From contig JAVBQJ010000070.1 in NCBI GenBank assembly GCA_031549115.1, positions 1-18,850 of the forward strand: a DNA stretch of 18,850 bases. The letters run 5' to 3'. Positions 7,105 to 15,575 of this stretch are shown piece by piece. The notes under the pieces are model-generated. The model made no database searches. It saw only the letters and a program-made list of their open reading frames with translations, and was not told where the DNA came from. Made by a program: the position numbers and the translations under genes. This stretch comes from JAVBQJ01 sp031549115. Its GTDB lineage: Bacteria; Verrucomicrobiota; Lentisphaeria; Victivallales; Victivallaceae. Every line of letters begins with the position of its first letter. Position 1 is the stretch's first letter.

Positions 7105-8984
7105 ATTTGCTACCCCACCCCCGTGAATTGCGGTTGACCGAAACGGCGCCGCTCGTATGGAATCACGTGAATTATGTGCAATTGCCCCGCGGTCTTGGTT
7201 CCGGTGCGATGGCGGTTCTCGATGCCCTGCTCGATGAAGTGGAAGCCTTGACCTGCCGCCGTCCGGAACCGGGGTATGCGCCCGCGCTTCCCGGCGACGG
7301 CGCGGCGCTGCGGCTGCGTTTGGACGCGTCCGGCGGCGGCGCGGAGGAATATGAATTGACGGTTTCCGCAACCGGCATCGTTCTTGCCGCCGCCGAAGAA
7401 ACCGGGCTGTTTTACGGCTTGCAGACACTGCGCCAGCTCGCCGCCTCCTGCGGGCCGGAAATTCCGGCGTTGATTATCCGGGACCGGCCGGCGATTCCGG
7501 TGCGCGGCTTTTACCACGATGTGACCCGGGGACGCGTTCCCACCCGGGAGTCGCTGCAGCGGCTGATCGACCGGATGGCCTATTACAAGCTCAACCAATT
7601 GCAGCTGTATGTGGAACATACCTTCGCCTTTCGGCACTGCTCCGAGCTGTGGGCCGGAAGCGATGCGTTGAATGCCGAAGACATCATCGCACTGGTGCGC
7701 TACGGCAAAGAGCGGGGGGTGGAGCTGGTACCGTCGTTGAGCTGCTTTGGCCACTGCTATACCTTATTGCGCTGCAAGCGCTTCGAGCACCTCAACGAGC
7801 TGGATGTCCGCGCCTCGGAACGGCCGTTTTCGCAGATCGACCGGATGGCGCATTACACGCTGGACTGCCGTTCGCCGGAGGCGTTGGCGCTGATCACGTC
7901 GATGCTGGATGAATATCTGGATCTGTTCGACAGCGGTCTCTGCAATATCTGTTGCGACGAAACCTTCGACCTGGGCAAAGGCCGGAACAGCGAAGTTGCC
8001 GCCGCCGCGGGCACTGAAAGCTTGTACTGCGACTTCGTCCAGCAGTTGATCACGCATGTCAACCGGCATGGGAAAACCGCGCTGTTCTGGGGCGATATCG
8101 TCGGCAAAACGCCGGAGATTCTGAAGCGCTTTTCCGGAGACTTCACTCTGCTGGACTGGGATTACTCCCCGGAGCTGGAATATTGTCAGGCGCAACGCTA
8201 TGAACAACGCGGCGTTCCGTATTACGTCTGCGCCGGCACCCAGGCCTGGAACACCGCTCTCCCCCGGATCGATGCCGCCGCCGCCAACATCCGCAAGGCC
8301 GCCGTAACCGCGGCCCGCCACCATGCCGCCGGCATGCTGACCACCGATTGGGGCGATTACGGTCACTTCAACCAGCCGGTCAATTCGATTTACGGGATGG
8401 CGCTGGGCGCCGCGGCCGGATGGAATCCGGATGCCGCCGCCGACCTGAAGTGTTTTGAAAACGCCTTCGAGGCGCTGGAGCTGGGGGCGCCGGAGTCCGG
8501 CTTCTGCGACCTGCTGCGCCGGATCAACGGTGTCGGCAAGGTGGATTGGGGCGGGGTGGCACTGCTGGCGGACGCCTCGGATCATTACGGCGCGCCGGAA
8601 GAGCGCATGCAGCTTTATTTCACCGGCATCGGCGAAGACGAAGTCGCCCGCGCCCTGGAGGAGTTGACCCGGCTCGAAGTGGAATTCCAACATTGTGTCG
8701 CCAAGCTGCATCCGCACCACCCGGCGCAGAAAGAGGCGTTGCTGACCGGCATGCGCGGCCTGGTGCTGATGTACCGGATTCTGGTGCTGGCACGGCGCCC
8801 GGACCGGGAACAGGCACGGGCGGCCGCGGCGGAATTGCGCCGCTTCGAGCGCAAATATGCCGAATTGTGGCATCGGGTCAGCCGCCCGTCCGAATATTGG
8901 CGCATCCGGGAAATTTTCCAGCGCACCGGAGAATTTCTGGACACACAGTTACAACCCTTTGCCGGAACGGAGGTGACACGATGA
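7101..8984 (+). CDS. Cytosolic GH20-family glycosidase, CDE variant
   Basis: A 627-residue probable beta-N-acetylhexosaminidase. The N-terminal ~125 residues match the GH20b domain (NLLPHPRELRL start, AEEYELTVSATGIVLAAAEE, GLFYGLQTLRQL). The TIM barrel begins at IPVRGFYHDVTRGRVPT. The catalytic Asp-Glu pair of GH20 is D286-E287. Here it sits in NICCDETFDLGKG instead of the classic H-x-G-x-D-E, marking a different GH20 subgroup from the next gene. WGDYGH downstream is another barrel-end motif. The last ~170 residues form a helical extension. No signal peptide is present, so it should act on imported oligosaccharides by substrate-assisted retaining hydrolysis. The start ATG overlaps the preceding TGA, indicating translational coupling; upstream in-frame starts lie inside the hydrolase gene and are rejected. 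Specificity (GlcNAc, GalNAc or another sugar) is not readable. Confidence 0.85.
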   Translation: MNLLPHPRELRLTETAPLVWNHVNYVQLPRGLGSGAMAVLDALLDEVEALTCRRPEPGYAPALPGDGAALRLRLDASGGGAEEYELTVSATGIVLAAAEETGLFYGLQTLRQLAASCGPEIPALIIRDRPAIPVRGFYHDVTRGRVPTRESLQRLIDRMAYYKLNQLQLYVEHTFAFRHCSELWAGSDALNAEDIIALVRYGKERGVELVPSLSCFGHCYTLLRCKRFEHLNELDVRASERPFSQIDRMAHYTLDCRSPEALALITSMLDEYLDLFDSGLCNICCDETFDLGKGRNSEVAAAAGTESLYCDFVQQLITHVNRHGKTALFWGDIVGKTPEILKRFSGDFTLLDWDYSPELEYCQAQRYEQRGVPYYVCAGTQAWNTALPRIDAAAANIRKAAVTAARHHAAGMLTTDWGDYGHFNQPVNSIYGMALGAAAGWNPDAAADLKCFENAFEALELGAPESGFCDLLRRINGVGKVDWGGVALLADASDHYGAPEERMQLYFTGIGEDEVARALEELTRLEVEFQHCVAKLHPHHPAQKEALLTGMRGLVLMYRILVLARRPDREQARAAAAELRRFERKYAELWHRVSRPSEYWRIREIFQRTGEFLDTQLQPFAGTEVTR

Positions 8985-10480
8985 CTTCGGCGGAACGTGA
9001 TATGCTCGACTCGCTGGCCATGGGCTACGATCAGTTGACCGGGACAGCAACGCCCGCGACACTGGAACTCGATGTGATTCCATTGCCGCGTCATGCCGTG
9101 GCGCTGCCGGAACCGGTGACGTGGAATGGACGCATTGTCTGCGTGTCTTCCGGCCTCGAAGAGCGCGCGGAGCTCTTCCAAAGCGAACTCAAGTGTTTTT
9201 CCCAACTCGACAGCGAAATCGCGTCCCTACCGGTGCGCCCCGGCGACCTGGTACTGGAGGTGGACGCCTCCATTCGCGGCTACCGGTTGGATGTCGACGG
9301 CGCCAATGTGCGGCTGCGGGCCGGCTCCCAAGACGAGTTGAGCTTCGGCACCTCCACGGTGCTGCAGCTGTTGACGCCGGGAAATCCGCGGTTGGCCGGC
9401 ATGTCGGTCGCGGATGAAGCGGATTCGTCCTATCGCGGCGTCATGCTCGACCTGGGGCGCAGCCCGCATACGAAGGCAACGTTGAAACAGATGATTCTGC
9501 TGTGTAAATTTTATAAACTGAATTATCTGCATTTGCATTTGAGCGATACGGAGTTGGATTCATTCGCGTCGGAAGCCTACCCGGAGTTGACGACACCGGG
9601 CGCGACCCTGAGCCGGAACGACTGGATTGAACTGGAGGACTTTTCCGGCCGCTGCGGCGTCACGCTGCTGCCGGAGTTGGATTTTCCGGGCCACTCGCAG
9701 CTCTTTCTCTCCCGTTTGCCGCAACTGCGCTGCGATCCGCCGCACCCCAATACCATTTGCGTCAGCCGCCCGGAAAGCTTTCAGGTGATCGAAACGCTGC
9801 TGGCGGAAATCTGCGGCGTGTTCCGCCGCACCCCCTATGTGCACATCGGAGCGGACGAAGCCGAACTTGACGGTTGGAAACAGTGCGCCTTCTGCCGGGA
9901 AGAGATGCGGCGCCACGGCTGGGACGATCCCCGCGAACTCTACCGCAATTTTATCGTCCGATTGAACGCCATCGTGAAATCGCACGGCAAACGCACCATC
10001 GTCTGGGAGGGCTTCGCGCCCGAGGGCCGGGTGGAAATTCCCCGGGACATCACCGTCATGGTGTTCGAGTCGCTGTACCACCTGCCCGGCGACCTGACGG
10101 CTGCGGGCTATGACGTCATCAACACCAGCTGGCAGCCGCTCTACCTGGAAGGCACCGAGATCCACTGGCCGATCTGCCATATTTTCAATTGGCACAAATA
10201 CCGGTGGGAAAACTGGTTTGAACAATCCGCCGCCCATCCGTCGGGGCTGGAAGTCCCGCCGACACCGCGGATCCTGGGGGCCGGATTGTGTTCCTGGGGC
10301 GTTCCGGACCGGGATGAAATACGCCTCTTGCACTTCCGGATGTCGGCGCTGGCGGAGCGGTTGTGGAATCCGGACAGCCGGAACTTCCGTCACTATCAAC
10401 GCCGCCTCGGCGCCCTGTACCAACGCGTCGAAAATCAGTATTTGAATTTGAACGAAGAAAGAAAACATGAAGATGAATGA
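8981..10480 (+). CDS. Cytosolic GH20 beta-N-acetylhexosaminidase
   Basis: A 499-residue GH20 enzyme with the canonical catalytic motif YVHIGADEAE (D292-E293). The N-terminal ~145 residues form the GH20b domain (LDVIPLPRHAV, GYRLDVDGANVRLRA, ELSFGTSTVLQLL). The barrel starts at YRGVMLDLGRSPHTK, which corresponds to the usual RG..LD..R signature, and includes LNYLHLHLSDTE and LLPELDFPGHSQL. No signal peptide is seen. It removes terminal beta-linked GlcNAc or GalNAc; having a second, divergent GH20 beside the previous one suggests two HexNAc linkages or an ordered trimming. GGAGG lies 7 nt before the ATG, which overlaps the preceding TGA as ATGA. Its 3' end overlaps the GH1 gene by 14 nt. Confidence 0.9.
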   Translation: MTSAERDMLDSLAMGYDQLTGTATPATLELDVIPLPRHAVALPEPVTWNGRIVCVSSGLEERAELFQSELKCFSQLDSEIASLPVRPGDLVLEVDASIRGYRLDVDGANVRLRAGSQDELSFGTSTVLQLLTPGNPRLAGMSVADEADSSYRGVMLDLGRSPHTKATLKQMILLCKFYKLNYLHLHLSDTELDSFASEAYPELTTPGATLSRNDWIELEDFSGRCGVTLLPELDFPGHSQLFLSRLPQLRCDPPHPNTICVSRPESFQVIETLLAEICGVFRRTPYVHIGADEAELDGWKQCAFCREEMRRHGWDDPRELYRNFIVRLNAIVKSHGKRTIVWEGFAPEGRVEIPRDITVMVFESLYHLPGDLTAAGYDVINTSWQPLYLEGTEIHWPICHIFNWHKYRWENWFEQSAAHPSGLEVPPTPRILGAGLCSWGVPDRDEIRLLHFRMSALAERLWNPDSRNFRHYQRRLGALYQRVENQYLNLNEERKHEDE

Positions 10481-11834
10481 CCGTAAATTTCCGCCGGGTT
10501 TCCTGTTCGGCGCCGCCACCGCTTCCTTGCAGATCGAGGGCAATCCGCGCGCCGCCGGCGCGGGTGAAACCGTCTGGGAGCGGGCGTGCCGCCGTCCGGG
10601 TTTCATCCTGAACGACGACCGGCTGGACAAAGGCGCCGACCATTTGGCCCGGTGGAAAGAGGATGTCGCCCTGATGAAGGAAATCGGCTTGCAGGCGTAC
10701 CGTTTTTCCATCAACTGGACGAGGATATTTCCGGACGGGCGCGGCCGGGTCAATCCGCGGGGGCTGGATTTTTATCAGGCCCTGATCGACGAGCTGCTCG
10801 CCAACGGCATCGAACCGTGGGTGACCTTTTTTCACTGGGAAACCCCGCAGGCGCTGGAGGAGCAACTCGGTGGCTGGCGTTCCAAGGAAACGGCGTATGC
10901 GCTGGCCGATTATGCCGGTTACGTCTGTGCGAAAATCTCCGACCGGGTGACGCATTACTTCACCTTGAATGAGATCGGCTGCTTCACCCATGACGCCTAC
11001 AATCCGGCGGGCGAAGGCATGGCTCCGGCGGCGAAATGCAGCCGCAAGGAGATGCTCCAGGCGACGCACAACGCCTGCCTCGCACACGGTTTGGCGCTTC
11101 AGGCGGCACGTGCCGGCGCGGTGCAGCCCATTCGCATCGGAATCGCGCAAAACGGCTCGTTCGTCGCTCCCATATACGGTACCCCGGAGCACCTCGACGC
11201 CGCCTGCAAAGCCTTTCGCCACCTCAATGCCAATACCCTGACGCTGCTCTTCGAAGGGCGCTATCTGGAGGAGTTCCGCGCGGAGGCCGGAGCGGATATG
11301 CCCGAGCACGACGAGCGGGAACTTGCAATCATTGCCGGCGAAACCGATTTTCTCGGGCTGAACATCTACACGGCGCAATATGTGGCCGCCGACGCCGCGG
11401 CGCCCTCCGGCTACCGGCTTTTGCCGTGGACGGAAAGTTTCCCCAAACTGGATATGCCCTGGAACTTTTTCGTCCCCGAAGCGCTGTATTACGAACCGCT
11501 GTTCTGCCACCGTTTGTGGAAGGTGAAATCGATTTATATCTCCGAGAACGGCTGCGCCGCGCTGGACCGGCCGCAAAAGGATTCGGGACAAATCGATGAT
11601 ATCGACCGGGTTCATTTCCTGCGCAGTTACCTGGGCGCGGTCCGGCAGGCGATTGCCGACGGAGTTCCGCTGGATGGTTATTTCTGCTGGACCCTGATGG
11701 ATAATTTCGAATGGAAATTCGGTTATGCCAAGCGTTTCGGTCTGATCTACGTCAACGGCACGACCATGGAACGCACCCCGAAGCTCAGTGCGCAATATTA
11801 CCGGACCGTGATCCGGGATCATTCGCTCTATTGA
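10467..11834 (+). CDS. GH1-family beta-glycosidase
   Basis: A 455-residue retaining beta-glucosidase/beta-galactosidase-type enzyme of full family length. Visible GH1 signatures are FPPGFLFGAATASLQIEG at the N-terminus, YRFSINWTRIFPDG, the acid/base E169 in FTLNEIG, the nucleophile E360 in YISENG, and CWTLMDNFEWKFGYAKRFGL at the C-terminal side. The usual NEP after the acid/base is NEI here, a modest departure near the active site. There is no signal peptide, so it is cytosolic. It starts inside the end of the preceding GH20 gene behind a purine-rich GAAGAAAG; M3 at 10473 is an alternative. In context it would remove beta-linked Gal, Glc or a related sugar from imported fragments. Exact sugar not determinable. 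Confidence 0.93.
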   Translation: MKMNDRKFPPGFLFGAATASLQIEGNPRAAGAGETVWERACRRPGFILNDDRLDKGADHLARWKEDVALMKEIGLQAYRFSINWTRIFPDGRGRVNPRGLDFYQALIDELLANGIEPWVTFFHWETPQALEEQLGGWRSKETAYALADYAGYVCAKISDRVTHYFTLNEIGCFTHDAYNPAGEGMAPAAKCSRKEMLQATHNACLAHGLALQAARAGAVQPIRIGIAQNGSFVAPIYGTPEHLDAACKAFRHLNANTLTLLFEGRYLEEFRAEAGADMPEHDERELAIIAGETDFLGLNIYTAQYVAADAAAPSGYRLLPWTESFPKLDMPWNFFVPEALYYEPLFCHRLWKVKSIYISENGCAALDRPQKDSGQIDDIDRVHFLRSYLGAVRQAIADGVPLDGYFCWTLMDNFEWKFGYAKRFGLIYVNGTTMERTPKLSAQYYRTVIRDHSLY

Positions 11835-11858
11835 GCCACCAACACGGGAAAACACCAA

Positions 11859-13781
11859 GTGGAAAATACATCGACGGAAGCGGACGTTCCGGGACAATAC
11901 CGCTGCGGGACATTGCATTATACCTTGCGCTCTCTGGCGGCGGTATTCATCTGGCTGATGATCGGCGGGATGACGCTGAGCGTATTCACCATGCTGCCGG
12001 GGCGCATGCTGCCGGTCAAGCTGCAGGAGCTCGGGGCGTCGGACTTTCAGAACTCCTTCGTCCTCGCCGTGATCGGCGGCACGCTGAACATCATCGTCTG
12101 CCCGATGGTCGGCTTCAAAAGCGACCGCTACCGCAGCCGCTGGGGGCGCCGGATCCCGTTCATTCTGATGTCGCTGCCGTTCATTTCGCTGGCGCTGATC
12201 CTGTTCGGCTTCGGCGACCGGATCGGCGACTGGCTGGCGGCGGCGACCGCGGGCTGGGCGGACATCGCGCCGGCGACGATGACGGTGACGGTGATCGCGT
12301 TGGTGATGTTCATGTTTCAATTCGCCAACATGTATGTGAACTCGGTCTTCTGGTATATCTTCAACGATGTGATCCCGGCGCAGTTTTTCGGCCGGATCAT
12401 GGGCGCCTTTCAGGTGGCGTCCAATGCCGGAATCGCGATATTCAACTTTTTCATCTTCCAGTACGCCCTGCCGTGGTACACGGAAATTTTCATCACCGCC
12501 GGTATTCTCTATGCGATCGGAATGGGTTTGATGTGTGTGATGATAAAAGAAGGAAGTTATCCGCCGGTCACCGGCGAAGACGAAGACGGGCAGAGGGCAT
12601 GGTACAAAACATTGTGGCTTTTCTGCCGGGAAAGTTGTTGCAGCCGCTTTTACATTCTGCGTTACGCGCTGGCAACCTGTTATGCGCTTACGGCGTGCGC
12701 GTATATTTTCCTCTACTTCTATAACCGCGAAATGGGACTGGATGACAATCTGATCGGGAAAATGGACGGCATCAACGGGATGGTGATGTTCGGCGTCACC
12801 TTTGCGGTCACATTGTTTGCCGGTTTCCTGGTGGATCGCTGGCATCCGATGCGCATTTACATCTACGGCATCATCTTCTGGGTCTGTCCCGGCGCCTGTG
12901 CCTGGAAATGGCTGCTGGCGGCTCTTCCCGGAAAAGCGTTTCTGCTGACGACGGTCGCGGCGACGGCGGGGGGCGCGATTCTCGCCGTGGTCTGCACGAT
13001 TGCCGGTCTGCCGATGGAAATGCTGACCTTTCCGAAATCCCGCTTCGGCTCCTTCTGTTCCGCCCAGGCGCTGGTCCGGGCATTGGTATACACCTTGTTC
13101 AGTCTGGTCGTCGGCGTTCTGTTCGACTGGCTTCGGGTGTGTTTCCCGGTAAGTCAAACCTTCAATTACCGTTTCGTGCCGCTCTGGCAGTTCGTCTGGA
13201 TCGTTCCCGCGGCGGTACTCGCGTATATCACCTACCGGGAGTGGGGACGTCTCGGCGGCTACAAACATTATCAGGCGCCGGCCAGCTGGTCGCCGACCGG
13301 CCGCGAACCGGTGGCGCAGCCGGAAACGCGGCCTCCAAGCGCCGAACTGCTGCGCCTGGCGCTGTACTGCTTCGACATTATCGTACTGTTGTCACTGGCG
13401 GCGACGATTTTTCTGGCTGCGTGGGCCAACCGAAACGATATGCCGCAGTTGGCCCGGCAACTGCTCGTTTGGGCATTTCCATGCCAATTGGGGGTGACGC
13501 TGTGCTGGCTCCGGATCCGGCAGGGAATCCGCCGGGACATCTCGCGGGTACTTGCCGGCCAAATTCCACACAATGGCATTCCGCACCACGGCCTGTTGCT
13601 GCTGCTGGCGCTGCGTCAATTCGTCATCACCTGCGCGGATATTTACCAGGTGGTGATTCTTGGAAGTGACGGAGGTTTTGCGTTCATGATGGGGAATATC
13701 GCCATGAGCTTCGCGATGGTGGCGACACTTTATGTGATTGCCCGAATGGAACGCGGCATTGTAATGGAGGTGAGCGATTGA
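11859..13781 (+). CDS. MFS sugar transporter (SLC45/GPH-like) with 4-TM extension
   Basis: A 640-residue inner-membrane transporter. Residues about 25-460 contain 12 predictable membrane helices and the MFS motif A-like loop DRYRSRWGRRIPF after helix 2, as in sucrose/GPH-type cation symporters. A linker follows (about 465-500, Pro-rich), and the last ~140 residues hold four further hydrophobic segments (LALYCFDIIVLLSLAATIFL, VWAFPCQLGVTLCWL, LLLLLALRQFVITCADIYQV, MGNIAMSFAMVATLYVIA), giving about 16 in all. This is longer than the 450-500 residues usual for the family. It starts at GTG (11859) with GGGAA about 8 nt upstream; the first in-frame ATG is some 33 codons later, inside helix 1, so GTG is preferred. 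As last gene of the operon it probably imports the oligosaccharides released outside the cell. Confidence 0.85.
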   Translation: MENTSTEADVPGQYRCGTLHYTLRSLAAVFIWLMIGGMTLSVFTMLPGRMLPVKLQELGASDFQNSFVLAVIGGTLNIIVCPMVGFKSDRYRSRWGRRIPFILMSLPFISLALILFGFGDRIGDWLAAATAGWADIAPATMTVTVIALVMFMFQFANMYVNSVFWYIFNDVIPAQFFGRIMGAFQVASNAGIAIFNFFIFQYALPWYTEIFITAGILYAIGMGLMCVMIKEGSYPPVTGEDEDGQRAWYKTLWLFCRESCCSRFYILRYALATCYALTACAYIFLYFYNREMGLDDNLIGKMDGINGMVMFGVTFAVTLFAGFLVDRWHPMRIYIYGIIFWVCPGACAWKWLLAALPGKAFLLTTVAATAGGAILAVVCTIAGLPMEMLTFPKSRFGSFCSAQALVRALVYTLFSLVVGVLFDWLRVCFPVSQTFNYRFVPLWQFVWIVPAAVLAYITYREWGRLGGYKHYQAPASWSPTGREPVAQPETRPPSAELLRLALYCFDIIVLLSLAATIFLAAWANRNDMPQLARQLLVWAFPCQLGVTLCWLRIRQGIRRDISRVLAGQIPHNGIPHHGLLLLLALRQFVITCADIYQVVILGSDGGFAFMMGNIAMSFAMVATLYVIARMERGIVMEVSD

Positions 13782-14006
13782 AAAATTCCGGTTCTTGCGC
13801 TGGTGTTGTGCGAAAACGGCGACTGTTTCCGGTACAATATGAAGCTCCACGCGTTCGCGTTTCATATCCCATCCGGCAGTAACCGCGCACCCGACTCCAC
13901 GGATATGAACAGGACCTTTACCACTACCTCCTTCCGCGCTTTGGTGCTGTAAGTTCCGGTGCCGCAGCGTGCGGAGATCGTATACTCACATCGCCGAAAA
14001 GCAGAG
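13782..14006. other. Convergent intergenic gap
   Basis: This separates the plus-strand glycan operon from the minus-strand exported-protein array. No gene or canonical T-tract terminator was found for either direction. The only clear structure is the palindrome at 13837-13867. Confidence 0.5.
13837..13867. repeat. Long imperfect palindrome after the MFS gene
   Basis: ATATGAA (13837-13843) pairs with TTCATAT (13861-13867), and inside lies ACGCG-TT-CGCGT (13849-13860). A 5-nt bulge GCTCC (13844-13848) sits on one side. It totals 12 paired bases around a 2-nt loop. It could be a transcript-end hairpin shared by convergent operons or a protein-binding site. Confidence 0.4.
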
Positions 14007-14804
14007 TTACTCTTGCTGCTTATCGTATTTTTTCTGAATCTCGCGGCTGAACAGCTCGACTTCTTTGGGAAACTCGGATATGCGTATGATGGCCTGAATA
14101 TTTTTCATCGCAGAACTCCAGCAGCTTGCAAATTCTTCGGGCAGGCTGATTTGAAGCGACTCGATTCGCGGCAGCAATACTTTGGAAAATACTTCCTCCG
14201 GCGGCAACTGCTCTTTTTGCTCTAAAATCCGGATGAGCGCCGTCCTTTGCGCCATATCAAGATAGGATTGATACAAGAGCGCCTGCAGCTGCTCCTGCGG
14301 GGTATATTGAATAAATTGCTCCGCCCATTTGAAACTGCAATTTGCGATTGCGTTTTTCCATTCTTTGGCGCGAAGCAGAAATTTCTCCGCATCGTTCCCC
14401 CCGAAGCAGCGATCATAAGCCTCCTCAAGTGTTAAGCCGTCCCGGGCCATATCGATCTTCGCTTTGGCCACGCGGGCATAGCCGTCTTGCGCCGCGTTGG
14501 CCGCAGTTCCCATCTCTTGGTTTTGCGGAAACGGTATGGAACAAGCCGCCATGGCTTCCGGCAGGGAAAGTTGCGGTATGTTGTAAAAAGCCAACAAATA
14601 ATCCCAAATCTGATTGGTCAGGCGTATTGTTAGTGACGTTCGGAATTTCGATTCCGCAATATTCTCGCGGGAGTAGGAAAATGCTTCTTCATTGATTTTA
14701 TAATGCACCTGAAAATCCTTCGCCGAAGTATCGGACAAATGCTCCGCTCCTCCCGACAACAAACTGAGTGTCACAAAAATCAGTATACAGCATGATTTAT
14801 GCAT
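14007..14804 (-). CDS. Exported protein of unknown function (265 aa)
   Basis: Not recognised. A signal peptide is evident (MHKSCCILIFVTLSLLSGGA), with either signal peptidase I cleavage near GGA-EH or possible lipidation at the early cysteines. The mature part is predicted largely helical and rich in Glu, Gln and Lys (LTLEEAYDRCFGGNDAEKF, LLRAKEWKNAIANCSFKWAE). No catalytic motif or repeat stands out. It begins 42 nt after the preceding minus-strand gene, behind CCGGAG with 12 nt spacing, and is the last gene of the array. Its co-directional exported neighbours suggest a shared, unknown envelope role. Confidence 0.65.
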   Translation of the reverse strand: MHKSCCILIFVTLSLLSGGAEHLSDTSAKDFQVHYKINEEAFSYSRENIAESKFRTSLTIRLTNQIWDYLLAFYNIPQLSLPEAMAACSIPFPQNQEMGTAANAAQDGYARVAKAKIDMARDGLTLEEAYDRCFGGNDAEKFLLRAKEWKNAIANCSFKWAEQFIQYTPQEQLQALLYQSYLDMAQRTALIRILEQKEQLPPEEVFSKVLLPRIESLQISLPEEFASCWSSAMKNIQAIIRISEFPKEVELFSREIQKKYDKQQE

Positions 14805-14846
14805 AATGATAAAAAGCTCCGGAGTGAAATAGTATGGTTTCGATGA

Positions 14847-15575
14847 TTAAAATACTTGCATGGAATCCGTATCGATAATAATCTCCGTATTGGTAACAAA
14901 TTTACCATTGTAGCGGCTATAATAATCCAACAATATAGGAAGATTGGATTTTATGATTGCATCATCTGATTCAATCAGATTCGGTAATGTCACATACCCG
15001 CCGGTATACGCAAAGTGCATAAGATGGAGCGATAAAATCATTTTATCCTTAAGCGTAATATTCTTGTCGCGGATAAGGGTATCGGCAAAAGCATATCCTT
15101 TTTCCTGGTCAATTCGCGTCAGCAACGGAACGGCTTCGATGACAATTCGCACATTCTCACATTCGGCCAGGAACTCCGATACCATTTGCACCGACGGAGC
15201 ACTCTTTTCCAACTTCGTATGTGGCGATGATAAAATACGCAGTGCCGCTATTTGGGCATTGACATCATCCTGCCCTCCTTCCAAGGCAATTTTCAGCAAG
15301 TTTTCCAGAGAAGGATATAGTTCCGAAAAATGAATGAAAAGCAGCAGTTTCTGGAAGTAGTAAAATTTTTCTTCCGTTTCGCGATCGGATTGAGTGGTTC
15401 GATAGAGGAATTTCCGCTCTACATTTTCAGGTGTGATATCATGTAACCAGCTGGCTAGAGCGCTATTTTTCCATTCTTCTATCAACAAACTGTATTGTTT
15501 GTTTTTTTCCATGTCATCTCCCCTGCTTAACAGAGTAAATAAAACAATCGGAATTAATATTAATTTCGCCGGCAT
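14847..15575 (-). CDS. Exported helical-repeat-like protein (242 aa)
   Basis: Not recognised. A short signal peptide (MPAKLILIPIVLFTLLSRGD) precedes a helical body with HEAT-like stretches such as NAQIAALRILSSPH and VRIVIEAVPLLTRID, so an alpha-solenoid binding scaffold is possible. The GGAG upstream of the start has 9 nt spacing, which supports 15575 as the start. It is followed after 42 nt by the 265-residue gene and is probably co-transcribed with it. The helical-repeat reading is by eye and needs a profile search. Confidence 0.65.
   Translation of the reverse strand: MPAKLILIPIVLFTLLSRGDDMEKNKQYSLLIEEWKNSALASWLHDITPENVERKFLYRTTQSDRETEEKFYYFQKLLLFIHFSELYPSLENLLKIALEGGQDDVNAQIAALRILSSPHTKLEKSAPSVQMVSEFLAECENVRIVIEAVPLLTRIDQEKGYAFADTLIRDKNITLKDKMILSLHLMHFAYTGGYVTLPNLIESDDAIIKSNLPILLDYYSRYNGKFVTNTEIIIDTDSMQVF

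Noticed and set aside
10185..13268. 1027-codon minus-strand open frame opposite GH20, GH1 and MFS genes
   Set aside because: It is antisense to three well-supported genes, its product is a low-complexity His/Arg/Gln-rich sequence without domains, and GC-rich coding DNA often leaves the opposite frame open.
13839..13955. Small plus-strand open frame of about 38 codons after the MFS gene
   Set aside because: No ribosome binding site, its start lies within the palindrome, and composition is not protein-like.
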